Source: Anaeromyxobacter diazotrophicus
Lineage (GTDB): Bacteria; Myxococcota; Myxococcia; Myxococcales; Anaeromyxobacteraceae
Length of the DNA: 64,000 nucleotides
Reading direction: 5' to 3'
NCBI RefSeq assembly: GCF_013340205.1
Contig: NZ_BJTG01000004.1
Span: 186,001-250,000, forward strand
Shown here: one piece after another, positions 27,576-35,662 of the stretch
How the letters are laid out: each line of letters begins with the position of its first letter
How positions within the stretch are numbered: the stretch's first letter is position 1
Made by a program: the position numbers and the translations under genes
Notes under the pieces: model-generated
What the model was told of the DNA's origin: nothing
The model's input: only the letters and a program-made list of their open reading frames with translations
Database searches by the model: none

Positions 27576-29147
27576 ATGCGCCTCGCCGACGGGAGGATCG
27601 TCCCCGACCTGCCGCTCGACGCCGGCAAGGTCGAGCGCTGCCGGGCGCTCGCGGACCGCGTCACTGCCCAGGTGCTGCAGCTCGTCGGCCGCCACACCAC
27701 CACCTCCATCGAGCGCACCGTGCTGCGGATGTTCGGGTTCCACGGCGCCGGGCCGCGCGGGGTGCCGTGGGTGAACCTCATGGTGGACGAGCTCCACGCG
27801 CGCGGGCTGCTCGCGCAGGGCGCGGCGTACTGGCTCGGGTACGTGCTGCGCGCCGGGGCGCGCGATCCGGCCGAGGTCGCCGCGCGCTTCGCGGCGCTGC
27901 CGCGGTCGCCCGCGCCGCTCGCGCCGGCCGAGGAGGCGGCGCTGCGGGCCGAGGTGGCGGACGAGGCGCGGGCCGCCGCCCGCGAGCTGCGCCGCCGGGT
28001 CGAGGCGCGCGAGGCGCTGAAGCGCGAGCTGGGGGTGGGCGCCCGGCCGCACCGGTACGTCATCGTGGCCACCGGCAACATCCACGACGACGTGGAGCAG
28101 GCGCGGGCCGCCGCCGAGGCCGGCGCGGACGTGATCGCGGTGATCCGGTCCACCGCCCAGTCGCTGCTCGACTACGTGCCGGACGGCGCCACCACCGAGG
28201 GTTACGGCGGCACCTACGCCACCCAGGAGAACTTCCGCATCATGCGGGAGGCGCTGGACGAGGAGTCGCGCAAGCTCGGGCGCTACCTGCACCTCACCAA
28301 CTACTCGTCCGGCCTGTGCATGAGCGAGATCGCCTTCGCGGCGGCCTGGGAGCGGCTCGACATGCTCCTCAACGACGCCATGTACGGCATCCTCTTCCGC
28401 GACATCAACATGAAGCGGACCCTCTGCGACCAGCACTTCTCGCGCCGGATCTGCGCCTTCGCCGGGATCGTCATCAACACCGGCGAGGACAACTACATCA
28501 CCACCGCCGACGCCGACGAGGCGGCGCACACCGTCATCGCCTCGCAGTTCGTGAACGAGAGCTTCGCCCACCGCGCGGGGCTGCCCGACCGCCTCATCGG
28601 CCTCGGCCACAGCTTCGAGATCGACCCCGCCCGCGAGGACACCATCGCCCGCGAGCTGGCGCAGGCGCTCCTCGTCCGGACGCTCTTCCCGGACGCGCCC
28701 ATCAAGTACATGCCCCCCACCAAGCACAAGCAGGGCGACATCTTCTTCAGCCACGTCTACGACGTGATGGCCGACGTGGTGGGGCAGGTGACCGGGCAGT
28801 CCATCCAGCTCCTCGGCATGATGACCGAGGCCATGCACAACCCCTTCCTCCTCGATCGCTACGAGGCGCTCAAGGGCGCCGCCTACGTCTACCGGGCCTG
28901 GCGCAGCATGGGGGCCGAGATCCAGCTCCGCCCGGACGGGCTCGTGGCGCGCCGCGCCGACGAGACCCTCTCGAAGGCGCTCGCGCTCCTCGAGGAGGTG
29001 GCGGAGGATGGGCTCATGAAGGCCATCGGCCAGGCGCGCTTCGGCGACGTGGCGCGGCGCGAGGACGGCGGCAAGGGCCTCTCCGGCGTCGTCGAGCGCG
29101 CGCCCGGCTACCTCAACCCTTTCCTCGACGTGCTGGAGGCCCCATGA
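27576..29147 (+). CDS. kamD: D-lysine 5,6-aminomutase alpha subunit
   Basis: 523 residues aligning by eye with KamD over the full length: VPDLPLDAGKVERCRALADRVT, HTTTSIERTVLRMFG, the YVIVATGNIHDDVEQARAAAE domain, GYGGTYATQENFRIMREALD, HLTNYSSGLCMSEIAFAAAW and KYMPPTKHKQGDIFFSHVYD. With KamE it moves the 6-amino group of lysine or beta-lysine to C5 using adenosylcobalamin and PLP, an early step in lysine fermentation. First gene of a five-gene operon. TATCAA lies 6 nt before the ATG. Confidence 0.93.
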   Translation: MRLADGRIVPDLPLDAGKVERCRALADRVTAQVLQLVGRHTTTSIERTVLRMFGFHGAGPRGVPWVNLMVDELHARGLLAQGAAYWLGYVLRAGARDPAEVAARFAALPRSPAPLAPAEEAALRAEVADEARAAARELRRRVEAREALKRELGVGARPHRYVIVATGNIHDDVEQARAAAEAGADVIAVIRSTAQSLLDYVPDGATTEGYGGTYATQENFRIMREALDEESRKLGRYLHLTNYSSGLCMSEIAFAAAWERLDMLLNDAMYGILFRDINMKRTLCDQHFSRRICAFAGIVINTGEDNYITTADADEAAHTVIASQFVNESFAHRAGLPDRLIGLGHSFEIDPAREDTIARELAQALLVRTLFPDAPIKYMPPTKHKQGDIFFSHVYDVMADVVGQVTGQSIQLLGMMTEAMHNPFLLDRYEALKGAAYVYRAWRSMGAEIQLRPDGLVARRADETLSKALALLEEVAEDGLMKAIGQARFGDVARREDGGKGLSGVVERAPGYLNPFLDVLEAP

Positions 29148-29716
29148 ACCAAAGCGAACGCTCCGCCCCGCGGGCGCGGGGGAGGCCCGGGACGAGGGCG
29201 GCCGTCGCCCTCGCGCTGGCGCTCGCCGGCTGCACCCTCGTCCACGAGCGGGCCCAGGAGCGCGGGCCCGTCTCCCGGCCCGCCGGCGACGAGGGGATGC
29301 TGCTCTACACGGTCGGGCGGCTCACCTTCGAGGCGCCCGCTGCGTGGCAGGCGCGCGGCGACGACCGGCACGTGCTCCTGGTGAGCGTGCGCGACGACGC
29401 CCGCATCGACGCCCAGGTGGCGGACCGCGCCTTCAAGGACGACGCCGAGTGCCTGGCGCAGGCCGAGCAGGCGCTGGCGCGCGGCGCCGAGAAGCTCCAG
29501 AACGTGCGCCGCCACCCGACCACGCTCGCCGGGAAGAAGGCGCTGGTGCAGGAGGCCGACCAGCAGGGCTGGCACGGCTGGGCCTGGGCGGTCTGCGACG
29601 GCGGCGAGCAGTACCGCGTCTTCTTCACCGGCCGCTCGCCGCTGGGCGAGGAGGCGCTGCGCGCCTCCCGGCTCATCCCGTCCTCGTCCACCCTGGCGGG
29701 GAGGCCCGTCTCTTGA
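29144..29716 (+). CDS. lipoprotein of unknown function inside the kam operon
   Basis: 190 residues. Signal peptide with lipobox LAGC (around residue 27), then a small globular domain (MLLYTVGRLTFEAPAAWQAR, HVLLVSVRDDARIDAQVADR, GHPTTLAGKKALVQEADQQG-like segment). The ATG overlaps the kamD stop (ATGA) and its own stop overlaps the kamE TTG (TTGA), so it is locked into the operon. No family recognised; it does not resemble an aminomutase reactivase. Confidence 0.7.
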   Translation: MNQSERSAPRARGRPGTRAAVALALALAGCTLVHERAQERGPVSRPAGDEGMLLYTVGRLTFEAPAAWQARGDDRHVLLVSVRDDARIDAQVADRAFKDDAECLAQAEQALARGAEKLQNVRRHPTTLAGKKALVQEADQQGWHGWAWAVCDGGEQYRVFFTGRSPLGEEALRASRLIPSSSTLAGRPVS

Positions 29717-30474
29717 CCGCCGCCCCCGCGCCGCAGCTCGTCCGGCCCTACGGCGACCGCCGCGACGACGGGGTGGTGCAGCTCGCCTTCACGCTGCCGC
29801 TCGCCGCCGGCGAGCGCGCGCGCGAGGCGGCGGCGGAGCTGGTGCGGCGGATGGGGCTCGAGCAGGTGCTGGTGGCGTCGATGGAGCGCGCCGCCGACGG
29901 CTTCACCTGCTTCGTCGTCTACGGGCGGACTCCGGTGGCGGTGGACGCGGCGGCGCTCGACGTCCCGGAGGTCGTCTCGCGCAAGAAGGGGTTCGACGAG
30001 CTCAACGCGCTGGTGGCGCGCGAGGTGGGCCGCCGGATCGTCGTGCTGGGGGCGTGCACCGGCTCCGACGCGCACGCGGTGGGCATCGACGCCATCATGA
30101 ACATGAAGGGGTACGCGGGGGACTACGGCCTCGAGCGCTACCCCATGTTCGACGCCCGCAACCTGGGGGCGCAGGTGGAGAACGCCACCCTGGCGCGCCT
30201 GGCGAAGGAGGCGCACGCCGACGCGGTGCTGGTGTCGCAGGTGGTGACCCAGCGCGACGTCCACAAGGAGAACGCCCGCCAGCTCCTCGACGAGCTCGCG
30301 CGGCTGGGCGTGCGGGAGCGGGTGATCACGCTGCTGGGCGGGCCGCGCATCGACCACCGCACCGCGCTGGAGCTCGGGTTCGACGCCGGGTTCGGCCCGG
30401 GGACCCGGCCCTCCGACGTGGCGAACTTCCTCGTCGGCGAGGTGCTGCGGCGCATGGGGAAGACCTGGACCTGA
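29713..30474 (+). CDS. kamE: lysine 5,6-aminomutase beta subunit, cobalamin-binding
   Basis: 253 residues from TTG 29713, overlapping the preceding stop. The B12-binding Rossmann domain contains the base-off motif D-A-H-A-V-G in [20 protein letters not shown], then [20 protein letters not shown] and [22 protein letters not shown]. The N-terminal part ([34 protein letters not shown]) matches KamE. It forms the active complex with KamD. Confidence 0.93.
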   Translation: MTAAPAPQLVRPYGDRRDDGVVQLAFTLPLAAGERAREAAAELVRRMGLEQVLVASMERAADGFTCFVVYGRTPVAVDAAALDVPEVVSRKKGFDELNALVAREVGRRIVVLGACTGSDAHAVGIDAIMNMKGYAGDYGLERYPMFDARNLGAQVENATLARLAKEAHADAVLVSQVVTQRDVHKENARQLLDELARLGVRERVITLLGGPRIDHRTALELGFDAGFGPGTRPSDVANFLVGEVLRRMGKTWT

Positions 30475-30484
30475 GGAGGGCGGG

Positions 30485-30877
30485 ATGGCGGACGTGGGCA
30501 AGGTGACGCTGCGGCTCCGCCTCTCGCAGGCGGACGCGCACTACGGCGGCGACCTCGTCGACGGGGCGCGGGTGCTGGCGCTCTTCGGCGACGTGGCGAC
30601 CGAGCTGCTGGTGCGCCACGACGGCGACGAGGGGCTCTTCCGCGCCTACGACGCGATCGAGTTCCTGGCGCCGGTGCACGCCGGCGACTTCCTGGAGGTG
30701 TCCGGCGAGATCGTGCGGACCGGGGCCAGCTCGCGCGCGATGCGCTTCGAGGCGCGCAAGGTCATCGCCCCGCGCCGCGACCTCTCCGACAGCGCGGCCG
30801 AGGTGCTGGCCGAGCCGGTGCTGGTGTGCCGCGCCAGCGGCACGTGCGTGGTGCCCAGGGAGAAGCAGCGCAGGTGA
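30485..30877 (+). CDS. kal: 3-aminobutyryl-CoA ammonia-lyase (hotdog fold)
   Basis: 130 residues, single hotdog domain: [62 protein letters not shown] and [12 protein letters not shown]. The HYGG...GA start and ATELLVR segment are typical of the lysine-pathway enzyme that converts 3-aminobutyryl-CoA to crotonyl-CoA and ammonia. GGAGGG lies 5 nt before the ATG, 10 nt after kamE. Confidence 0.88.
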   Translation: MADVGKVTLRLRLSQADAHYGGDLVDGARVLALFGDVATELLVRHDGDEGLFRAYDAIEFLAPVHAGDFLEVSGEIVRTGASSRAMRFEARKVIAPRRDLSDSAAEVLAEPVLVCRASGTCVVPREKQRR

Positions 30878-30894
30878 GCCGAGGAGGGCGCGGC

Positions 30895-31731
30895 ATGGCG
30901 GACCCGGTCATCATCACCGCGGCGGTGGTCGGCGCCGAGGTCACGCGCGCGCAGAGCCCGCACGTCCCGTACACGCCGGCCGAGATCGCGCAGGCGGCGG
31001 TGGACGCCTGGCGCGCCGGGGCGGCGGCGGTGCACCTGCACGCGCGCTGGCCCGACGGCCGGCCCTCCCAGGAGGCGGCGCACTTCCGCGAGATCCTCGA
31101 TCGCGTCCGCGCCGCGGGCTGCGACGCGGTGCTCCAGTGCTCCACCGGCGGCGCGGTCGGCATGGGCCTGGAGGAGCGCCTCGGCTCGCTCGTCGAGGGG
31201 GCCGAGATGGGCACGCTCAACCTCGGCACCATGAACTTCGGCGACGAGGTCTTCCTGAACTCGCGCCCGGACATCGTCCGGGTCGCGGCGCGGTTGCGCG
31301 AGCGCGGGCTCGTCGCGGAGTGCGAGGTCTACGACGCCGGCATGCTCGACACGCTGCGCTGGCTGCTCGCGCACGGGCACCTGGCGGCGCCCTATCACGT
31401 CCAGTTCGTGCTGGGGGTCCCCGGTGGCCTCGGCGCCAGCGAGCGGAACCTGCGCTTCCTGGTGGAGGGGCTGCCCGAGCCGGCGCACTGGACGGCCGCC
31501 GGCGTCGGCCGGGCGCAGCTCGAGCTGGCGGCGCTCGCGCTGCGGCTCGGGGGCCACGTGCGCGTGGGGCTGGAGGACAACCTGTACCTCTCGAAGGGCG
31601 TGCTGGCGCGCGGCTCGCACGAGCTCGTCGCCCGGGCGGTGGAGCTGGCGCGCGACGCCGGCCGCACCCCGGCCACGCCGGCGGAGGCCCGCCGGCTGCT
31701 CGGATTGGCGCCCTGTCCCGTCCCCGTTTGA
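30895..31731 (+). CDS. kce: 3-keto-5-aminohexanoate cleavage enzyme (BKACE)
   Basis: 278 residues. TIM barrel with metal ligands in AAVHLHARWPDG (two His) and a late Glu in VRVGLEDNLYLSKG. Also VIITAAVVGAEVTRAQSPHV at the start, AVLQCSTGGAVGMGLEERL and VLGVPGGLGASERNLRF, all typical of Kce/BKACE enzymes, which condense a beta-keto acid with acetyl-CoA. It releases acetoacetate and 3-aminobutyryl-CoA, the substrate of the upstream kal product. Start chosen for GAGGAG at 8 nt. Confidence 0.9.
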   Translation: MADPVIITAAVVGAEVTRAQSPHVPYTPAEIAQAAVDAWRAGAAAVHLHARWPDGRPSQEAAHFREILDRVRAAGCDAVLQCSTGGAVGMGLEERLGSLVEGAEMGTLNLGTMNFGDEVFLNSRPDIVRVAARLRERGLVAECEVYDAGMLDTLRWLLAHGHLAAPYHVQFVLGVPGGLGASERNLRFLVEGLPEPAHWTAAGVGRAQLELAALALRLGGHVRVGLEDNLYLSKGVLARGSHELVARAVELARDAGRTPATPAEARRLLGLAPCPVPV

Positions 31732-31779
31732 CACTGCGGCAAGGCGCACCCCTGCGCGCCTGAGCGCATCAGGCGAGCC

Positions 31780-31809
31780 TTGACGCCCACCCGAGCGGGG
31801 CGCTAGGTT
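31780..31809 (+). promoter_or_regulatory. candidate sigma-70-type promoter of the HU gene
   Basis: TTGACG (31780-31785), 18-nt spacer, TAGGTT (31804-31809), about 46 nt before the HU ATG. Confidence 0.35.
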
Positions 31810-31855
31810 CCCGCGGTTCGCGACGGCGCCGCCGAGCAGCAGGGGGAAGGCTCCA

Positions 31856-32128
31856 ATGACGAAGGCTGACCTCATCGAGAAGGTGCAGGCGACGCGCCCG
31901 GATCTCTCGAAGCGGCAGGTGGCCGAGCTGGTCGACACGGTCTTCGAGCACCTCGCGCGCGCCATCCGCAAGGACAAGCGCTTCTCCATGCCGGGGTTCG
32001 GGACGTTCGTGGTGAAGCGGCGGGCCGGCCGCGTGGGGCGCAACCCGCAGACCGGCGCCGCGATCGAGATCGCCCCGACCAAGACGGTGGGCTTCAAGCC
32101 CGCGCCCGAGCTGAAGAAGGCGCTCTAG
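31856..32128 (+). CDS. HU/IHF-family DNA-binding protein
   Basis: 90 residues, complete: MTKADLIEKVQATRPDLSKR helices, then the beta-arm region RFSMPGFGTFVVKRRAGRVG followed by RNPQTGAAIEIAPTKTVGFK with the RNPQTG tip and the C-terminal FKPAPELKKAL. It bends and compacts DNA. RBS AGGGGGAAGG upstream. It is followed by a PilZ gene 7 nt later. Confidence 0.95.
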   Translation: MTKADLIEKVQATRPDLSKRQVAELVDTVFEHLARAIRKDKRFSMPGFGTFVVKRRAGRVGRNPQTGAAIEIAPTKTVGFKPAPELKKAL

Positions 32129-32135
32129 GCCACCG

Positions 32136-32624
32136 ATGAGCTTCGCCGACTGGCTCCGCGAGTTCCGCGCCCTTCACGAAAAGTCGAAGCAGGGGGCGCT
32201 GCGCGCGGGGGAGCTGGCGGCCTATCGGGCCGGCCGGGACGAGCTGGCCCGGGCCTTCCTCGCGGCCCAGCGGATGGCGCTGCCGGCGGGGGTCCTGCCG
32301 CGGCACGCGCTGCGGGTCCCGCGAGCGCTGCAGGTCGATCTCGAGTTCATGGACGGCACCGTGCGCGCCATGACGGTGGACGTGTCGGCGGGCGGGTTCG
32401 GCGCGCTCCTCGCGAAGCCGCCCCGGGTCGGCGAGGAGCTCAAGGTCAGCCTGCGCGTCCCCGGGGGCGGCGAGCCGCTCAAGGCGGAGGCGCGCGTCGT
32501 CGACGTGAAGTCCCAGGTCGGGACCGCGCGCGCCTCCTTCCAGCTCGGGCGGCTGGAGGAGGCGGACGCGGAGCGGCTGGAGACGCTGGTGTTCGACGCC
32601 GTGCTCGAGCGGCTGCAGGGCTAG
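32136..32624 (+). CDS. PilZ-domain protein
   Basis: 162 residues. A helical N-terminal ~55 residues precedes a PilZ domain with RHALRVPRALQVDLEF (R-x-x-x-R), the D-V-S-A-G-G motif in MTVDVSAGGFGALL and the closing LGRLEEADAERLETLVFD. The c-di-GMP-binding residues are intact, so it is a likely c-di-GMP effector. Transcribed with HU (7-nt gap). It overlaps the convergent beta-barrel gene by 4 nt. Confidence 0.85.
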   Translation: MSFADWLREFRALHEKSKQGALRAGELAAYRAGRDELARAFLAAQRMALPAGVLPRHALRVPRALQVDLEFMDGTVRAMTVDVSAGGFGALLAKPPRVGEELKVSLRVPGGGEPLKAEARVVDVKSQVGTARASFQLGRLEEADAERLETLVFDAVLERLQG

Positions 32625-33424
32625 CGCGAGGCCACTTTCGCCGGCCGCAGGTCGAAGTCGACGTCGAGCTGGACCGTCCAGAGGAAGTCGGGGCGGTTGG
32701 CGCCCGGCGCGATCCCCGGCCCGGCGAGCTGGGTGGTGGCGTTCGAGTCGAAGAAGAACACCGGGCCGGTCAGGAGATCGATCGAGGGCGTGAAGTAGAG
32801 CCCGATCCCGCCGCCCACCGCGCCGAAGGCGTTCTTCCCCGTCTGGACGTCGGCCATGAAGGTGATCTTGTTGAGGCCGGTGAGGTTCAGCACGAGGTCG
32901 GGGCTCGTCCAGGCGGCGAGGAGGCCCGCCCGCTGCTTGTCGCCCGTCGAGCTCACGAGGAGCTTGTCGTTGAGGCCATAGTAGCCGCCCACCACCAGGT
33001 TGCCGACGATCGGGAAGGTCTTGCCGATCTCCAGGTGGAGGATGTCGAAGTCGCTCACGTCGGACTTGAAGCCGACGCCGAGGATGCCCGCCGAGAGGCC
33101 CGGGGCCCAGTCGCCCAGCGCGCCCTCCGGCACGCCGAGCTTGGCGTTCAGGTAGAGGTTCGTCTGGGCGAGGCCCGGCATGAACGAGTCGATCCCGACC
33201 TCGCCCTGGAGCTTCTCGAACGGGAGGAAGCCGACCGTGAGCCCGTAGTCGTTCTGGAAGGCCGACCGCTCCGAGACGTACGTGTCGTACGTGACGTGCG
33301 GCACGAGGTAAGGCTGGACGTACGTGGTGGCGGGCGTCCAGAACGTGGTGGAGGGCGTCGCGTGGGCGGCGGTCGAGGCGAGCGCGAGCGCGCACGCGGC
33401 GACGGCGCGGAGGACCTGCTTCAT
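32621..33424 (-). CDS. secreted outer-membrane beta-barrel-like protein
   Basis: 267 residues with a signal peptide (MKQVLRAVAACALALASTAAHA). The mature part alternates hydrophobic and polar residues with many aromatic/Gly turns (YDTYVSERSAFQNDYGLTVGF, VGGYYGLNDKLLVS, VGGGIGLYFTPSIDLLTGPV) and ends in charged residues. Consistent with a beta-barrel of unknown function. A clean single gene with its own upstream gap of 270 nt on the right, in which no gene is seen. Confidence 0.65.
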   Translation of the reverse strand: MKQVLRAVAACALALASTAAHATPSTTFWTPATTYVQPYLVPHVTYDTYVSERSAFQNDYGLTVGFLPFEKLQGEVGIDSFMPGLAQTNLYLNAKLGVPEGALGDWAPGLSAGILGVGFKSDVSDFDILHLEIGKTFPIVGNLVVGGYYGLNDKLLVSSTGDKQRAGLLAAWTSPDLVLNLTGLNKITFMADVQTGKNAFGAVGGGIGLYFTPSIDLLTGPVFFFDSNATTQLAGPGIAPGANRPDFLWTVQLDVDFDLRPAKVASR

Positions 33425-33694
33425 CGAGTGTTCTCCTGATCGGGTGGAGTGCGGCGGCGAGCTGTGCAGCGAGCGTGCCGCGGGCCGCCTCCTCGCAGAA
33501 GCCCCTCCATCCGCCGCGATCGGCCGGCGCGCCGCGGGCGGCGCGCGCCGCCGGGCGCCGGGTGCCCGCCGGGAGGGCAGGCGTGTGCACCCGGCCAGGG
33601 CACCCTCGGCCAGCCCCCGCCACGCCGCGCGCCGCCGGCGGCCGCGTGGCGAGGGAGGAGCGAGGGCGGGGCGGGGGGAGGCCGGCGGGGCGCG

Positions 33695-35065
33695 CTACTC
33701 GGCGGTCGCCCGGTGCAGCTCGGGCGCGTGCGGGCGGGGCGCGTCCGGGCGCTGCCCGAACGCCGACTCGTCGGCGTTGAGGTACGCCCGCTCGCCGGAC
33801 TCGGCGATGTCGAGGCCCGACCACTCGTCCTGCTCGTCCGAGCGGAGCGGCGTGACGAGCGCGACCAGCCGCAGGATGCCGTAGGAGAGGCCGCCCGACC
33901 AGGCGTAGGTGGCGGCGACCCCCAGGAGCTGGACGCCCAGCAGCCGCAGGCTGCCGTCGGCGCCGTCCGGGTTCACGGCGCGGGTGGCGAGGACGCCCGT
34001 GAGGAGCGCGCCCAGCGTGGCGGCCACGCCGTGCACCGCGAAGACGTCGAGCGCGTCGTCGAGCCCGAGCCGCGGGCGCACCCGCACCGCCAGCAGCGAG
34101 GCGAGGCCCGCCACGGCGCCGAGGCCCATCGAGGCGAGGGGGGTGACGAAGCCGGCGGCGGGCGTCACCGCCACCAGCCCGGCGACCGCGCCGGAGGCGA
34201 GGCCGACGCCCGACATCTTGCCGTGGAAGAAGAACAGCTCTGCGAGGCCCCAGGCCAGGGAGGCGGCGGCCGGCGCGAAGAAGGTGTTGGCGAAGGCGGT
34301 GGCGGCGAGGCCGTTGGCGGCGAGCGCGCTGCCGCCGTTGAAGCCGAGCCAGCCGAACCAGAGCAGGCCGGCGCCGAGGATGGCGAACGGCACGTTGTGC
34401 GGGAGGACGGTGGGGACCCGCAGGCCGCGGCGGCGGCCGAGCACGATGGCGAAGACCAGAGCGGCCGCGGCGGCGTTGATGTGCACGACGGTCCCGCCCG
34501 CGAAGTCCAGCGCGCCGAGCTGGCGCAGCCAGCCCCCGGGGGCCCACACCCAGTGCGCGACGGGCGTGTAGACGACCACGCTCCAGACGGCCACGAACAG
34601 GAGGAAGGCCTTCACCCGGACGCGCTCGACGATGGCGCCCGAGATGAGCGCCGGCGTGATGACCGCGAACATCGCCTGGAAGAGCATGAACGCCCCGTGC
34701 GGCACGGTCGGGGCGAGATCCTTCGCCACCTCGCCCCCGACGCCGCGCAGGCCGGCGAAGCCGAGGCCGCCGACGAAGCGGTCGAGGGCGCCCGGGCCGG
34801 GCGCGAACGCGAGGCTGTAGGAGACGAGCCCCCACAGCACGCCCACCAGCGCCATGCAGGCGAGCGACAGGATCATCGTGTGCACGACGTTCTTGGCGCG
34901 GACGAGGCCGCCGTAGAAGAAGGCGAGCCCGGGCGTCATGAGCAGCACCAGGCCGGCGCTGACGAGGACCAGGGCGGTGTCGCCGGAATCGACCGTGCCC
35001 GGCGCGGCGGCGAGGGCGGTGGCGGGCGCAACGAGCGCGAGAGCCAGGGCGAGCAGCTTTCTCAA
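33695..35065 (-). CDS. amtB: ammonium transporter Amt
   Basis: 456 residues from TTG 35065 with GGAGG 7 nt upstream. Signal-like N-terminus, then 11 membrane segments: GLAFFYGGLVRAKNVVHTMI, AVWSVVVYTPVAHWVWAPGG with LGALDFAGGTVVHINAAAAA, the His-pair regions HINAAA and DVFAVHGVAATLG, and a C-terminal tail GLDIAESGERAY like the GlnK-binding tail of AmtB. It imports ammonium. No glnK lies beside it. A sigma-54-type promoter at 35104-35120 fits nitrogen control. Confidence 0.93.
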   Translation of the reverse strand: MRKLLALALALVAPATALAAAPGTVDSGDTALVLVSAGLVLLMTPGLAFFYGGLVRAKNVVHTMILSLACMALVGVLWGLVSYSLAFAPGPGALDRFVGGLGFAGLRGVGGEVAKDLAPTVPHGAFMLFQAMFAVITPALISGAIVERVRVKAFLLFVAVWSVVVYTPVAHWVWAPGGWLRQLGALDFAGGTVVHINAAAAALVFAIVLGRRRGLRVPTVLPHNVPFAILGAGLLWFGWLGFNGGSALAANGLAATAFANTFFAPAAASLAWGLAELFFFHGKMSGVGLASGAVAGLVAVTPAAGFVTPLASMGLGAVAGLASLLAVRVRPRLGLDDALDVFAVHGVAATLGALLTGVLATRAVNPDGADGSLRLLGVQLLGVAATYAWSGGLSYGILRLVALVTPLRSDEQDEWSGLDIAESGERAYLNADESAFGQRPDAPRPHAPELHRATAE

Positions 35066-35662
35066 GGGGCTTCCTCCGAAGGGGGCGGGCGTCCGGCGGT
35101 GGGTTGCAGCCCGTGTGCCGTGCAGGCGCGGGCCCGTTTCCGAGGCACCCGCGGCCCCGCGCCGCGGCGCTGCTCGGGAGGGAGGCAGGGCGCTGCCCGC
35201 CGGCCGGGCACGGCGCAGGCCCGCGGGAGGTCCGCAGGGCGCTCCCGGGACCGGAGCCCCTCGGCCCTTCTCGCGCCAGGCCGACGGGCGGCGCGCGGTC
35301 CCACGGCCCGGCGACTTGCCGGAGCTCGGCCGGCGCACCCACCGTCGACCTCACCGGGCCGAGCCTGGAGCGTGACCGTGCGTGAGTGCCGCAGGTGCGC
35401 CCGCGCGGGGAGCGCGGTGCGCGAGTAAACGGTTGCTTCACGTACCGTGAGCAAGGGAGCCCCGCGGAGGGAGGATGCGACTCGAAGGCACGCCCTGCCA
35501 GAGCGCTTGCTGGCCCGCCCGCGGAGCGTGGACGATGCCCGGCATACTTAGCTGTGCGTTGAACGTCCGGCGGCTCGAGAGAGGGGAAACCACGTCGTGA
35601 GAGGTCCGCGGCAGGGTCCGCGGCCTCGCAGCACCGCGGGGAATCGCAGGAGGGGGTCTCAC
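35066..35662. other. 597-nt divergent intergenic region (amtB / multicopper oxidase)
   Basis: No credible gene. It holds the sigma-54-like promoter for amtB near its left end and, at 35433-35454, an imperfect inverted repeat TTGCTTCACG-TAC-CGTGAGCAA (arms match apart from one extra T and centre bases) that could be an operator. No clear sigma-70 promoter for the oxidase is seen, though ATACTTAG at 35543-35551 resembles a -10. Confidence 0.5.
35104..35120 (-). promoter_or_regulatory. sigma-54-type promoter of amtB
   Basis: On the minus strand CGGCACACGGGCTGCAA: GG and GC separated by exactly 10 nt, matching TGGCAC-N5-TTGCA with two mismatches. It lies 39 nt upstream of the amtB start codon, and amtB is a classic RpoN/NtrC-dependent gene. 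Confidence 0.5.

Noticed and set aside
32094-35441. A 1115-codon minus-strand frame over the beta-barrel and amtB genes
   Set aside because: Shadow of amtB in another frame on the same strand; amino-acid composition is non-protein-like.
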